The translations under genes were made by a program, and so were the position numbers. The notes beneath the pieces are model-generated. The model ran no database searches. It saw only the letters and a list, made by a program, of their open reading frames with translations, and was not told where the DNA came from. Positions 24,778-33,518 of a DNA stretch of 37,791 nt are shown here, in pieces (positions within the stretch are counted from its first letter, which is position 1; the number at the start of each line of letters is the position of its first letter). The stretch spans positions 1 through 37,791 of the forward strand of contig JAQBNK010000104.1 in assembly GCA_028288595.1 (NCBI GenBank). Direction: 5' to 3'. This stretch comes from Chitinophagaceae bacterium (GTDB lineage Bacteria > Bacteroidota > Bacteroidia > Chitinophagales > Chitinophagaceae).

Positions 24778-26034
24778 TCAGACTAAATAACCGTATAATT
24801 TATCGTCTTTATTGATCTCTGAATATTCAATGCCAAAGGCATTCATTCGTTTCATTAAGTGCTCATAATCCTGGGATGACTGCAATTCAATCCCTACCAA
24901 TGCAGGACCTGCTTCTTTATTAGTCTTCTGCATATATTCGAAACGGGTAATATCATCTGTTTCTCCCAGCACATTATTTACAAATTCTTTCAGTGCGCCG
25001 GGTCTTTGTGCAAACCGGATCAGGAAATAATGTTTCAGCCCTTCATATTGCAATGAGCGTTCTTTTATTTCAGGCATCCTGTCAATATCATTATTGCTTC
25101 CGCTAACTATGCAAACAACTGTTTTACCTTTTATCTGTTGTGCATAATCATCAAGCGCCGAAATAGATAAAGCGCCGGCAGGCTCAACAACGATCGCTTC
25201 TTCGCTATATAATTTTAATATTGTTGTGCATATTTTTCCTTCGGGAACAAGGCACATATCATCCAGCACTTCTTTACAAATTGAAAAAGTGAGGTCCCCC
25301 ACGCATTTAACTGCAGCGCCATCAACGAAACGATCGATGCTGTTCAGCTTCACAGGATGCCCCGCTTGTAAAGCTTCATACATGGAAGGAGCACCCGCTG
25401 GCTCTGCCCCGATCAGTTTTGTATTGGGTGAAAATGTTTTGATATAAGACCCAACGCCAGCGCAAAGTCCGCCACCCCCAACGGGAACAAATACATAATC
25501 GATGTATCGGAGCTCTTCAAATACTTCTACCGCTACTGTTCCCTGCCCTTCAATGATCTTTAAATCTTCAAACGGTGGAATAAAAGTGAGTCCCCGTTCT
25601 TCAGTATAGGCTTTTGCAGCAATAGCACAGTCATCGTAAGTATCGCCTACTAATTTCACTTCAATAAAATCTTCTCCAAACATTTTTGTCTGGCTGATCT
25701 TCTGTTTTGGAGTGATCGATGGCATAAACACTACTCCCTTTGCATTCAGTTTTCTGCAACTGTAAGCAAACCCCTGTGCATGGTTGCCCGCACTTGCACA
25801 TACTACACCTTTCTGTAATTGTGCTAGCGGCAGTGAGCTCATCATATTATATGCACCGCGAATTTTGTAGGAGCGCACAACCTGCAGATCTTCTCTCTTT
25901 AAATAAACATTACACTCGTATTTTCGCGACAGGTTATGACTAAGCATCAGTGGCGTTTTAGTCACCACTTTTCTAAGTCTTAATGCTGCCGCTTTAAAGT
26001 CGAGTGAAGGTTTTGTATACGTCGATGTGTTCAT
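24778..26034 (-). CDS. ilvA: Threonine dehydratase (threonine deaminase), biosynthetic type
   Basis: 418 residues. It converts threonine to 2-oxobutyrate and ammonia, the first step to isoleucine. The PLP lysine lies in VVRSYKIRGAYNMMSS, the Gly-rich phosphate loop in VFVPVGGGGLCAGVGSYI, and SGSNNDIDRMPE follows. The C-terminal regulatory part (about 330-418, YFLIRFAQRPGALKEFVNNV onward) is a single ACT-like domain. E. coli IlvA has two and is about 514 residues long. Isoleucine feedback is still likely. It starts 1 base after the ilvC stop, so the two are tightly coupled. Confidence 0.95.
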   Translation of the reverse strand: MNTSTYTKPSLDFKAAALRLRKVVTKTPLMLSHNLSRKYECNVYLKREDLQVVRSYKIRGAYNMMSSLPLAQLQKGVVCASAGNHAQGFAYSCRKLNAKGVVFMPSITPKQKISQTKMFGEDFIEVKLVGDTYDDCAIAAKAYTEERGLTFIPPFEDLKIIEGQGTVAVEVFEELRYIDYVFVPVGGGGLCAGVGSYIKTFSPNTKLIGAEPAGAPSMYEALQAGHPVKLNSIDRFVDGAAVKCVGDLTFSICKEVLDDMCLVPEGKICTTILKLYSEEAIVVEPAGALSISALDDYAQQIKGKTVVCIVSGSNNDIDRMPEIKERSLQYEGLKHYFLIRFAQRPGALKEFVNNVLGETDDITRFEYMQKTNKEAGPALVGIELQSSQDYEHLMKRMNAFGIEYSEINKDDKLYGYLV

Positions 26035-26035
26035 T

Positions 26036-27130
26036 TTATCCTGCTACTGTTTTTTTTGATGATGATTTTAATTCTACCGGCGCAGGTTGATTCTCTGGTC
26101 TTAAACTTCTTACTGTTTTACCAGCCTGCCACAGTTCACTTTCCCGCAATTCTTTTAATTCTTCTTCCAGTTTTTCGCGGTAGTCGGGTTTACTGTTGCT
26201 ATCAATTGATTTCTGAGATTCTTTTCCTGCCGCGACGCTGTCATACAATTCTTCAAAAACAGGTTGTGTCGCATCTTTAAAACGTTTCCACCAATCCAAT
26301 GCGCCGCGTTGTGCTGTGGTAGAACAATTCGCATACATCCAGTCCATTCCGTTCTCAGCAACCAATGGCATTAATGATTGCGTTAATTCTTCAACTGTTT
26401 CGTTGAATGCTTCGGAAGGAGTATGTCCACGTTTTCTTAGTGTTTCATATTGTGCAGCGAAAATTCCCTGGATAGCACCCATTAATGTACCACGCTCACC
26501 AGTAAGATCACTGTAAACTTCTTTCTTAAAATTTGTTTCGAATAAATAACCGCTACCAACAGCAATACCTAATGCAACCACCCTTTCAAATGCCCGGCCA
26601 GTCGCATCCTGGAAAATGGCGTAGCTGCTGTTTAGGCCACGTCCTTGCAAAAACATTCTGCGGAGTGATGTACCAGAACCTTTGGGCGCTACTAAGAAAA
26701 CGTCCACATCTTTTGGTGGAATAATTCCTGTTTGCTCATTAAACGTAATTCCAAAACCATGAGAGAAATACAAAGCTTTCCCTGGCGTTAAATATTTTTG
26801 CACCGTTGGCCAAAGTTGAATTTGTGCAGCATCACTTAAGAGGTAACAAATAATGGTTCCGCGTTTTAATGCTTCTTCTATATCGAATAAAGTTTCACCT
26901 TCAACAAATCCGTCACGCACCGCTTTATCCCAGCTTTTAGAATTTTTACGCTGACCAACAATTACGTTGATGCCATTATCTTTTTGGTTAAGTGCCTGCC
27001 CGGGACCCTGAACGCCATAACCAATAACAGCTACGACTTCTTTTTCCAAAATCTGTTGCGCCTTACTAAGCGGGAACTCTTCTCTTGTTACTACGTTTTC
27101 TTCAACGCCACCGAAATTTAACTTTGCCAT
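26036..27130 (-). CDS. ilvC: Ketol-acid reductoisomerase
   Basis: 364 residues. It isomerises and reduces acetolactate or acetohydroxybutyrate, with NAD(P)H and Mg2+, in valine, leucine and isoleucine synthesis. The nucleotide-binding loop is VIGYGVQGPGQALNQKDNG, where the usual QGHA is QGPG, which I associate with Bacteroidota forms. The metal site has YSDLTGERGTLMG and FNETVEELTQSL. The length is slightly above the class I norm of about 330 because of a charged C-terminal tail (EELKELRESELWQAGKTVRS). The gene follows ilvN across a 283-base spacer of repeats and is followed at once by ilvA. Confidence 0.95.
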   Translation of the reverse strand: MAKLNFGGVEENVVTREEFPLSKAQQILEKEVVAVIGYGVQGPGQALNQKDNGINVIVGQRKNSKSWDKAVRDGFVEGETLFDIEEALKRGTIICYLLSDAAQIQLWPTVQKYLTPGKALYFSHGFGITFNEQTGIIPPKDVDVFLVAPKGSGTSLRRMFLQGRGLNSSYAIFQDATGRAFERVVALGIAVGSGYLFETNFKKEVYSDLTGERGTLMGAIQGIFAAQYETLRKRGHTPSEAFNETVEELTQSLMPLVAENGMDWMYANCSTTAQRGALDWWKRFKDATQPVFEELYDSVAAGKESQKSIDSNSKPDYREKLEEELKELRESELWQAGKTVRSLRPENQPAPVELKSSSKKTVAG

Positions 27131-27138
27131 TTTTTTTA

Positions 27139-27168
27139 TTTTGAATTTTGAATGTTAAATGTTAAATG
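27139..27168 (-). repeat. AACATT tract before ilvC (module C)
   Basis: The reverse strand reads CATTTAACATTTAACATTC, then AAAATTCAAAA, ending 8 A/T bases before the ilvC start codon. It is the same kind of tract as those before gltD and ilvB. Confidence 0.6.
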
Positions 27169-27215
27169 AAATTTCATCCAGTTATTTATTTTGTTCCAAC
27201 TTTATTTCTCACCTC

Positions 27216-27254
27216 ATCTTCGTTGTGTCACTCACTTGTACTTCCTGTTCTTTA
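27216..27254 (-). repeat. Divergent repeat module B upstream of ilvC
   Basis: The reverse strand starts TAAAGAACAGGAAGTACAAG and continues TGAGTGACACAACGAAGATG. Against the gltD copy the first 10 bases are identical and about 26 of 33 aligned positions match. It lies in the same orientation relative to the gene that follows. Confidence 0.5.
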
Positions 27255-27274
27255 ATCATCAGCCCGCCGATATA

Positions 27275-27340
27275 ACTTTTTTCATCTTCACAAAACCTTA
27301 TCATCTTCAAATCGTTTATCATCTTGTTGCTTACATGGGG
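27275..27340 (-). repeat. Short GAAGATGATAA-type tandem words in the ilvN-ilvC spacer
   Basis: The reverse strand holds AAGATGATAAACGATTTG, then AAGATGATAAGG and GAAGATGAAA, three related words in a row. No frame or hairpin of note was found here. Confidence 0.4.
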
Positions 27341-27369
27341 TGTTTTTCTACAAACGTTGCGCTCCGAAT

Positions 27370-27416
27370 AATCCTTTTAATCTTCTAAATCCTCCCAAAT
27401 CAAGGTTCAGACATCA
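27370..27416 (-). repeat. Repeat module A, copy 2, overlapping the ilvN stop
   Basis: The 47-base counterpart of 20141-20187, reverse strand beginning GTGATGTCTGAACC. Its second to fourth bases (TGA) are the ilvN stop codon, so the element begins within the last codon of the gene. Confidence 0.8.
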
Positions 27417-28001
27417 CATGGTAAACACGTCATCTCTTTTATTTAAAAACTCATTTTCTACTAATTCCTCGCCCGGTTCTGTTTTTTCAAATTCTTTCAG
27501 TTTTTCATGAAAGCCTTTACTTGTCTTAATGATTGCCACTCTCGCACTTCTTACAAATTCGATCAATCCGAAAGGTTCAAGCACTTTTATTAACCTGTCT
27601 GTTTCTTCACGATGACCAGTGGTCTCGAATACCGTATAATCTTTACGAATGGCAACAACCCTTGCGCCATATTCACGAAGTAATCTTTCAACAGTTGCTT
27701 TTTCAGCTATCTCATCAGTAGAAACTTTATAAAGGGCAAGCTCCTGCCAAACAATTTCCTCTTCGGTATTATAATAGACCTTTAAAACTTCAACCTGCTT
27801 TTCGATCTGCCTGCATATTTTAACTACTACTTCCAGTGTCTCATTCATCACGATAGTAAAACGGTGTATGCCTTCAATCTCAGAAGGCGAACTATTTAAA
27901 CTATCAATACTGATCTTTCTTCTTGAAAAAATAATGGCAATACGATTCAATAATCCAACCTGGTTTTCGGTATAAACGGTTATGGTAAATTCTTTTTTCA
28001 T
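27414..28001 (-). CDS. ilvN: Acetolactate synthase small (regulatory) subunit
   Basis: 195 residues. It binds and activates the catalytic subunit IlvB and confers valine feedback. The N-terminal ACT domain reads FTITVYTENQVGLLNRIAII, then IDSLNSSPSEIEGIHRFTIV. The C-terminal domain has VRLLREYGARVVAI-like sequence (ERLLREYGARVVAIRKDYTV) and LIKVLEPFGLIEFVRSARVA. The length is a little above the common 160-175, with an acidic tail (EPGEELVENEF). It follows ilvB across an 83-base repeat spacer. The stop TGA falls inside repeat module A. Confidence 0.93.
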   Translation of the reverse strand: MKKEFTITVYTENQVGLLNRIAIIFSRRKISIDSLNSSPSEIEGIHRFTIVMNETLEVVVKICRQIEKQVEVLKVYYNTEEEIVWQELALYKVSTDEIAEKATVERLLREYGARVVAIRKDYTVFETTGHREETDRLIKVLEPFGLIEFVRSARVAIIKTSKGFHEKLKEFEKTEPGEELVENEFLNKRDDVFTM

Positions 28002-28011
28002 GTCTTTTGAA

Positions 28012-28084
28012 AATTCGGAATTATGAATTAAGAATTATGAATTAGTGCAAGCAGCATTCAGAATTCTACATTCATAATTCATAA
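28012..28084. repeat. AATTATGAATT inverted-repeat spacer between ilvB and ilvN
   Basis: The left part (28018-28045) repeats AATTATGAATTA twice and the right part (28069-28084) carries TTCATAATTCATAATT, its inverse. The two can form a long AT-rich hairpin. The repeat touches the ilvB stop codon on one side and lies about 16 bases before the ilvN start on the other. Confidence 0.7.
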
Positions 28085-29830
28085 TTATTTAAGTCTCACC
28101 TCACTCACGCTGCATCCCTGTGGTACCATTGGAAATACATTATTTTCTTTTCCAACCATTACTTCTAATAAATAGCTCGCATTGTGGTCCAGCATTTTTT
28201 TCAAGGCATCTCGTAATTCGGCCCTGTCAGAAACTGAATTACCCTCTATATAATATCCTTTTGCAACCTGCACATAATCGGGACTCTCGATATTTACAAA
28301 AGAATATCTTTTATCATTAAACAATTGCTGCCACTGGCGAACCATTCCGAGGAAACGGTTATTCAATATGACGATCTTCACGTTTATTTTGCTCTGCATA
28401 ACGGTACCAAGTTCCTGGATCGTCATCTGTATTCCGCCATCGCCGGCAATCGCAATAACGGTTCTGTCCTGTGCGCCAAACTTTGCCCCGATAGCTGCAG
28501 GCAATGCAAACCCCATTGTTCCCAATCCACCGGAAGTAATGTTGCTATTCGGTTTATTATATTTCGCATAACGGCAGGTTACCATCTGGTGCTGACCAAC
28601 ATCAGTAACCATAATAGCTTCACCACCTGTTAATTCATTTAATATATTGATCACTTCTCCCATTGTCATTTCTGGTGTAGAAGGATTTAATTCTTCCGTG
28701 ATCACCGCATCTATTTCATCCTGCAGGTAATTCTTAAACTTTTGCAGCCATTGCGGATAACATTTTGTTTCAAGCAATGCGGTCAGCATCGGCAATGTTT
28801 CTTTACAATCGCCCCAAACTGCAACTTCCGTTTTTACATTTTTATCTATCTCTGCAGGATCAATATCAAGATGAATAATTTTTGCCTGTTTCGCATATTT
28901 ATCAAGACGGCCAGTAACTCGGTCATCGAAACGCATTCCCACGGCGATCAAAACATCACATTCATTGGTTAAAACATTCGGACCATAATTACCATGCATC
29001 CCCAGCATTCCCATTGCTAAAGGATGGTCTGTTGGGATAGCACTCATTCCAAGAATTGTCCATGCTGCGGGTAATCCTCCTTTCTCAATAAATCGTTTAA
29101 ATTCCTTTTCTGCCCTGCCTAATAAAACACCCTGTCCGAAGATCACCATCGGCTTCTTCGCTTCATTGATGAGTTTTGCAGCAGCTTCCACATATTCTTT
29201 ACGCACAATTGGTTTAGGACGATAACTTCTTACATGCTGGCATTTTGTATAACCTGCATAATCAAATTTTTGAAGCTGTGCATTCTTTGTAATATCTATC
29301 ACAACAGGTCCCGGTCTTCCGGTACTTGCAATAAAAAAAGCTTTCGCCATTACAGCAGGAATTTCATTTGCATCAGTTACCTGGTAGCTCCATTTTGTAA
29401 CCGGCATGGTGATGTTGATCACATCAGTTTCCTGGAAAGCGTCTGTTCCTAAAAGATGAGCGAACACTTGTCCTGTTATACAAACAACGGGAGTAGAATC
29501 GATCATCGCATCTGCTAATCCGGTTACAAGATTTGTTGCACCCGGACCACTCGTCGCGAACACAACACCTGTTTTACCAGAAGTTCTTGCATAACCCTGT
29601 GCTGCATGAATTGCACCCTGCTCATGCCTTACGAGTATATGCTCCAGCTTGTCATTAAAATCGTACAGCGCATCATAAATAGGCATGATAGCGCCGCCGG
29701 GATAACCGAAAACAGTCTTCACTTGTTCCTGCACCAAACCATCAAGCAATGCTACTGAGCCAGTAACATTTTGTATAGCTTGTTCTTTCTTTTTTTCAGT
29801 TTCCTGTTCTGTTAATTCTACTGTATACAT
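28085..29830 (-). CDS. ilvB: Acetolactate synthase large (catalytic) subunit
   Basis: 581 residues, a thiamine-diphosphate enzyme joining two pyruvates, or pyruvate and 2-oxobutyrate. The N-terminal PYR domain has FGYPGGAIMPIYDAL and the catalytic Glu in VRHEQGAIHAAQGYAR. The middle FAD-binding-type domain contains GMLGMHGNYGPN. The C-terminal PP domain has the ThDP motif from IAGDGGIQMTIQELGTVM to ILNNRFLGMVRQWQQLF (GDG ... NN). It is followed by ilvN, its regulatory partner. A 90-base spacer of simple repeats separates it from ilvD upstream. Confidence 0.97.
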   Translation of the reverse strand: MYTVELTEQETEKKKEQAIQNVTGSVALLDGLVQEQVKTVFGYPGGAIMPIYDALYDFNDKLEHILVRHEQGAIHAAQGYARTSGKTGVVFATSGPGATNLVTGLADAMIDSTPVVCITGQVFAHLLGTDAFQETDVINITMPVTKWSYQVTDANEIPAVMAKAFFIASTGRPGPVVIDITKNAQLQKFDYAGYTKCQHVRSYRPKPIVRKEYVEAAAKLINEAKKPMVIFGQGVLLGRAEKEFKRFIEKGGLPAAWTILGMSAIPTDHPLAMGMLGMHGNYGPNVLTNECDVLIAVGMRFDDRVTGRLDKYAKQAKIIHLDIDPAEIDKNVKTEVAVWGDCKETLPMLTALLETKCYPQWLQKFKNYLQDEIDAVITEELNPSTPEMTMGEVINILNELTGGEAIMVTDVGQHQMVTCRYAKYNKPNSNITSGGLGTMGFALPAAIGAKFGAQDRTVIAIAGDGGIQMTIQELGTVMQSKINVKIVILNNRFLGMVRQWQQLFNDKRYSFVNIESPDYVQVAKGYYIEGNSVSDRAELRDALKKMLDHNASYLLEVMVGKENNVFPMVPQGCSVSEVRLK

Positions 29831-29835
29831 CTTTT

Positions 29836-29869
29836 CAATGTTGAATGTTGAATGCTAAATGTTGAATTG
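29836..29869 (-). repeat. AACATT tract before ilvB (module C)
   Basis: The reverse strand reads AATTCAACATTTAGCATTC, then AACATTCAACATTG, ending 5 bases before the ilvB start codon. It matches the tract type upstream of ilvC and gltD. Confidence 0.6.
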
Positions 29870-29895
29870 CTATTCACACACTATTATCTTTTTTT

Positions 29896-29920
29896 ATTGT
29901 CGAATTGTCAAATTGTTTAA
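29896..29920. repeat. AATTTGACAATT tandem words after the ilvD stop
   Basis: The reverse strand directly after the ilvD TAA is TTAAACAATTTGACAATT, then CGACAAT: three spaced ACAATT words. They touch the stop codon with no spacer. Confidence 0.5.
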
Positions 29921-31603
29921 TTATTCCTCATCTGTTACACACCCCTCCGCTGCAGTCTTTACCAATTTTGCATATTTAAATAATACGCCGTTGGTAGCTT
30001 TCAGAGCAGGTTGTTTCCAGTTTGATTTTCTTTGTTCAATTATTTTATCGTCCACTTTTAAGGTGATCGTATTATTTATCGAATCTATTTCGATCATGTC
30101 ATCATCCTGAACAAATGCGATGAGTCCGCCATCGAATGCCTCCGGTGTTATATGCCCCACAACAAAACCATGCGTTCCGCCACTGAATCTTCCGTCAGTA
30201 ATTAACGCAACTGATTTTCCTAAACCAGCACCGATAATAGCAGAAGTTGGCTTCAGCATTTCAGGCATACCGGGTGCACCTTTCGGCCCGATATATCTTA
30301 TCACTACAACATCACCTTCTTTTACTTTCCCTGATTGAATTCCTGCGATCAATTCTTTTTCGCCATCAAACACCCTTGCGGTTCCGTTAAACTTCTCTCC
30401 TTCTTTTCCGCTGATCTTCGCTACACTTCCGCCTTGCGCAAGATTGCCATACAATATTTGCAAATGCCCTGTTGCTTTTAAAGGCTTTTCTAATGGAGCA
30501 ATTATTTTTTGCTGATCAAAATCAAGATCAGGAACGCTCTCAACATTTTCTGCAATTGTCTTTCCGGTTACTGTTAAACAATCGCCATGCAGCAAACCTT
30601 TCTTCAATAAATATTTCATCACAGCAGGAACACCACCGTATTGATGAAGGTCTTCCATCAAATAAGTTCCGCTTGGTTTAAAATCAGCCAATACCGGAAT
30701 TTTATTGCTGGTATTTTGAAAATCATCCTGCGTTAATTCAACGCCAACCGCTTTCGCCATTGCAATTAAATGCAACACTGCATTCGTTGAACCACCCAAT
30801 ACCATTACAACTGTCAGTGCATTTTCAAATGCCTTACGTGTCATGATATCTCGAGGCTTAATATCTTTTTCAAGTAATAATAAAATTGCTTTTCCTGCAG
30901 CTTCACATTCTTTCTTTTTGTCTTCGCTCAATGCAGGATTAGAAGAAGAAAAAGGAAGGCTCATGCCCAATGCCTCGATCGCAGCCGCCATCGTGTTCGC
31001 AGTGTACATACCGCCGCAGGCACCGGCACCGGGACAGCTATTCATCACGACACCTTTAAAATCATTGTCATCTAATTGGCCTGCTATTTTTTGTCCAAGT
31101 GCTTCAAATGCAGAAACAATATTCAGATCCTTTCCTTTATAAGTTCCATGAGCAATCGTTCCACCATATAACATAATAGAAGGTCGGTTCAGTCGAGCCA
31201 TTCCCATTACAGAGCCAGGCATATTTTTATCACATCCCGGAACAGTTATCAGTGCATCGTAATATTGTGCGCCGCAAACGGTTTCAATACTGTCAGCGAT
31301 CAAATCCCGGCTCACTAAAGAATAACGCATTCCATCTGTTCCCATGCTGATTCCATCACTCACACCGATTGTATTGAAAATCAAACCCACCATATCATTA
31401 TCCCAAACACTTTGCTTCACTACTTTCGCAAGATCATTGAGATGCATATTGCAGGTATTTCCATCCCAACCCATACTTGCAATTCCTACCTGTGGTTTCT
31501 TCAGGTCATCATCCGTTAAACCGATGCCGTACAGCATTGCCTGCGATGCGGGTTGGGTTACATCCTGCGTAAGTGTCTTTGAATATTTATTTAGTTCAGC
31601 CAT
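29921..31603 (-). CDS. ilvD: Dihydroxy-acid dehydratase
   Basis: 560 residues, full length. It dehydrates 2,3-dihydroxy-isovalerate and -methylvalerate to the 2-oxo acids, the last common step before valine, isoleucine and the leucine branch. The Fe-S cluster cysteines are in [17 protein letters not shown] and [34 protein letters not shown] and the C-terminal [18 protein letters not shown] are family signatures. It starts 25 bases after the leuB stop, suggesting one transcript with the leu genes. Confidence 0.97.
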   Translation of the reverse strand: MAELNKYSKTLTQDVTQPASQAMLYGIGLTDDDLKKPQVGIASMGWDGNTCNMHLNDLAKVVKQSVWDNDMVGLIFNTIGVSDGISMGTDGMRYSLVSRDLIADSIETVCGAQYYDALITVPGCDKNMPGSVMGMARLNRPSIMLYGGTIAHGTYKGKDLNIVSAFEALGQKIAGQLDDNDFKGVVMNSCPGAGACGGMYTANTMAAAIEALGMSLPFSSSNPALSEDKKKECEAAGKAILLLLEKDIKPRDIMTRKAFENALTVVMVLGGSTNAVLHLIAMAKAVGVELTQDDFQNTSNKIPVLADFKPSGTYLMEDLHQYGGVPAVMKYLLKKGLLHGDCLTVTGKTIAENVESVPDLDFDQQKIIAPLEKPLKATGHLQILYGNLAQGGSVAKISGKEGEKFNGTARVFDGEKELIAGIQSGKVKEGDVVVIRYIGPKGAPGMPEMLKPTSAIIGAGLGKSVALITDGRFSGGTHGFVVGHITPEAFDGGLIAFVQDDDMIEIDSINNTITLKVDDKIIEQRKSNWKQPALKATNGVLFKYAKLVKTAAEGCVTDEE

Positions 31604-31628
31604 TCTATCTTCTTGTTAACTGTTGTAA

Positions 31629-32744
31629 TTATATGATAGTTGATTTACGCAAAACTATATTATCCGAATGCAAAACACCGGGAATATTATTGCTTATATA
31701 ATCACAAACCAGGTCTCCGATCGTTGATGTGAAATAAAAATTAATAGGATCAATATCTTTTGTTACAAATTTATTTTCCAGCGTCCACAACACAGCTTCC
31801 TGAACAAGTTTGGCCTCGTCCTTCAAACCCAAATATTCAAGCAAAAGAGCAGCAGATAAAATAGAGCCGACAGGATTTGCAATGTCTTTACCTGCAGCCT
31901 GCGGATACGAGCCATGAATGGGTTCGAAAAGAGCTGTCCGTTCGCCAACAGAAGCAGAAGGAAGCATTCCTAAGGAGCCACTTAACACACTGGCCTCATC
32001 ACTCAAAATATCACCAAACATATTCTCCGTTAATATCACATCGAATTGTTTGGGATTGATGATCAGTTGCATCGCTGCATTATCCACAAACATATAATCC
32101 ACTGCAACATCAGGATATTCTGACGCCATTTGCTGAATTACTTTTCGCCACAACCTTGAGGTCTCGAGTACATTGGCCTTATCAACCAGTGTCAATTTTT
32201 TCCTGCGTGACCGGGCTGCTTCAAAAGCAAGTTTCCCGATCCTGGTAATTTCTGAAGCGCTGTACACACATTCGTCGGAAGCGCTGTTTCCATCCTCACT
32301 TAATTCTTTTTTCCCGAAATATATTCCGCCCGTCAATTCACGGTATATCACCATGTCGGTGCCTTCTAATAATTTTGATTTTACAGGAGATAAAAAATGT
32401 AATGCGGGATAAGGAGTTACCGGCCTGATGTTGGCATATAATTTCAATGCTTTTCTTAAACCCAGCAAACCCTGCTCGGGACGCACTTTTGCATTTGGAT
32501 CGTTATCATATTTGGGATGACCGATAGCACCAAATAAAATAGCATCGCTCTCTAAACATGCATCTACTGTTTCTGCCGGCAGCGGGCTGCCAGTCTTATC
32601 AATTGCATCGGCGCCAAGTAATGAATAAGTATAATGAAATGTATGATTGAACCGCTGTGCAATCACATTTAAAACTTTGACTGACTGATCCGTTACTTCC
32701 GGACCAATACCGTCTCCTTTTATAACAACAATATTTTTCTCCAT
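31629..32744 (-). CDS. leuB: 3-isopropylmalate dehydrogenase
   Basis: 371 residues. It oxidises and decarboxylates 3-isopropylmalate to 4-methyl-2-oxopentanoate with NAD+ and Mg2+. The family signature is visible as ENMFGDILSDEASVLSGSLG, where the aspartates bind the metal, along with YRELTGGIYFGKKELSEDG and the N-terminal VIKGDGIGPEVTDQSVKVL. The start overlaps the leuD stop by one base (TAATG), so translation is probably coupled. An isocitrate dehydrogenase is excluded by the leu context. Confidence 0.97.
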   Translation of the reverse strand: MEKNIVVIKGDGIGPEVTDQSVKVLNVIAQRFNHTFHYTYSLLGADAIDKTGSPLPAETVDACLESDAILFGAIGHPKYDNDPNAKVRPEQGLLGLRKALKLYANIRPVTPYPALHFLSPVKSKLLEGTDMVIYRELTGGIYFGKKELSEDGNSASDECVYSASEITRIGKLAFEAARSRRKKLTLVDKANVLETSRLWRKVIQQMASEYPDVAVDYMFVDNAAMQLIINPKQFDVILTENMFGDILSDEASVLSGSLGMLPSASVGERTALFEPIHGSYPQAAGKDIANPVGSILSAALLLEYLGLKDEAKLVQEAVLWTLENKFVTKDIDPINFYFTSTIGDLVCDYISNNIPGVLHSDNIVLRKSTII

Positions 32745-33430
32745 TAATAAACAGGTTTGTAAACGTTGCCGTTTGGGTTTGATCTTTCTTTGGATATTAA
32801 TTTATATTCTGCATCAAATAAATGATCAGCATCTTCCTGCCCTGAGGTTTCGAAGGTTTCGATCTTTCCCTTCAGGCTCAATAGATAATCGATATCATCA
32901 TACCCATTCAATAAGCAGGTCTTTTTATATGGATTGATATCGAAATTTTCTTCCTCACCGGTTGCAAGCAATTTGATTGTTTGTTCTTCTACATTCACTT
33001 CAATTTCGGTAGAAGCATCCGCCTGAACTGCAGCAAATATTTTTTTCAAAAAAGAATCGCTTACCTGTACAGGCAGCAAAAAATTATTCAGCGCATTATT
33101 TCTAAAAATGTCAGCGTAAAAGCTACTTACGACAACATCAAAACCATAATCTTTAATTGCCCATGCAGCGTGTTCTCTTGAAGAACCACAACCGAAATTT
33201 TTTCCGGCTACTAAAATCTTCCCTATGAATGAAGGGTTATTTAAAATGAAATCTTTCTTTGGTTCGGCTTCATTGTCATTATTATATCGCCAGTCGCGGA
33301 AAAGATTTTTACCAAATCCTTCCCTGCTCGTTGACTTTAAAAACCGTGCAGGAATGATCTGGTCGGTATCCACATTTTCCATTGCCAGTGGCACCGCTGT
33401 ACCCTTAATTATATTGATCGATTTGCTCAT
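32744..33430 (-). CDS. leuD: 3-isopropylmalate dehydratase small subunit
   Basis: 228 residues. With LeuC it isomerises 2-isopropylmalate to 3-isopropylmalate. The signature is [20 protein letters not shown], with [20 protein letters not shown] at the N-terminus. The length is slightly above the usual 190-200. The extra residues form a polar C-terminal tail ([20 protein letters not shown]). It lies 48 bases after the leuC stop, a gap filled by one arm of a palindromic repeat, and overlaps leuB by one base. Confidence 0.96.
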   Translation of the reverse strand: MSKSINIIKGTAVPLAMENVDTDQIIPARFLKSTSREGFGKNLFRDWRYNNDNEAEPKKDFILNNPSFIGKILVAGKNFGCGSSREHAAWAIKDYGFDVVVSSFYADIFRNNALNNFLLPVQVSDSFLKKIFAAVQADASTEIEVNVEEQTIKLLATGEEENFDINPYKKTCLLNGYDDIDYLLSLKGKIETFETSGQEDADHLFDAEYKLISKERSNPNGNVYKPVY

Positions 33431-33445
33431 AATATTTTCTTTTAG

Positions 33446-33518
33446 TCTCGCGGGAATTCGCTGAAACCGCTGAATTTTTTACATTAAATTTTCTGCGCTT
33501 TCCGTGCTTTCCGCGAGA
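33446..33518. repeat. 73-base palindromic repeat (module D), copy 2, overlapping the leuC 3' end
   Basis: Arms TCTCGCGGGAATTCGCTGAA (33446-33465) and CTTTCCGTGCTTTCCGCGAG (33498-33517) form an imperfect palindrome, related to the 60-base element at 16192-16251 (shared TCTCGC ends and GCAGAA/GCGGAA words). It contains the leuC stop codon and the last 13 or so codons. Confidence 0.75.
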
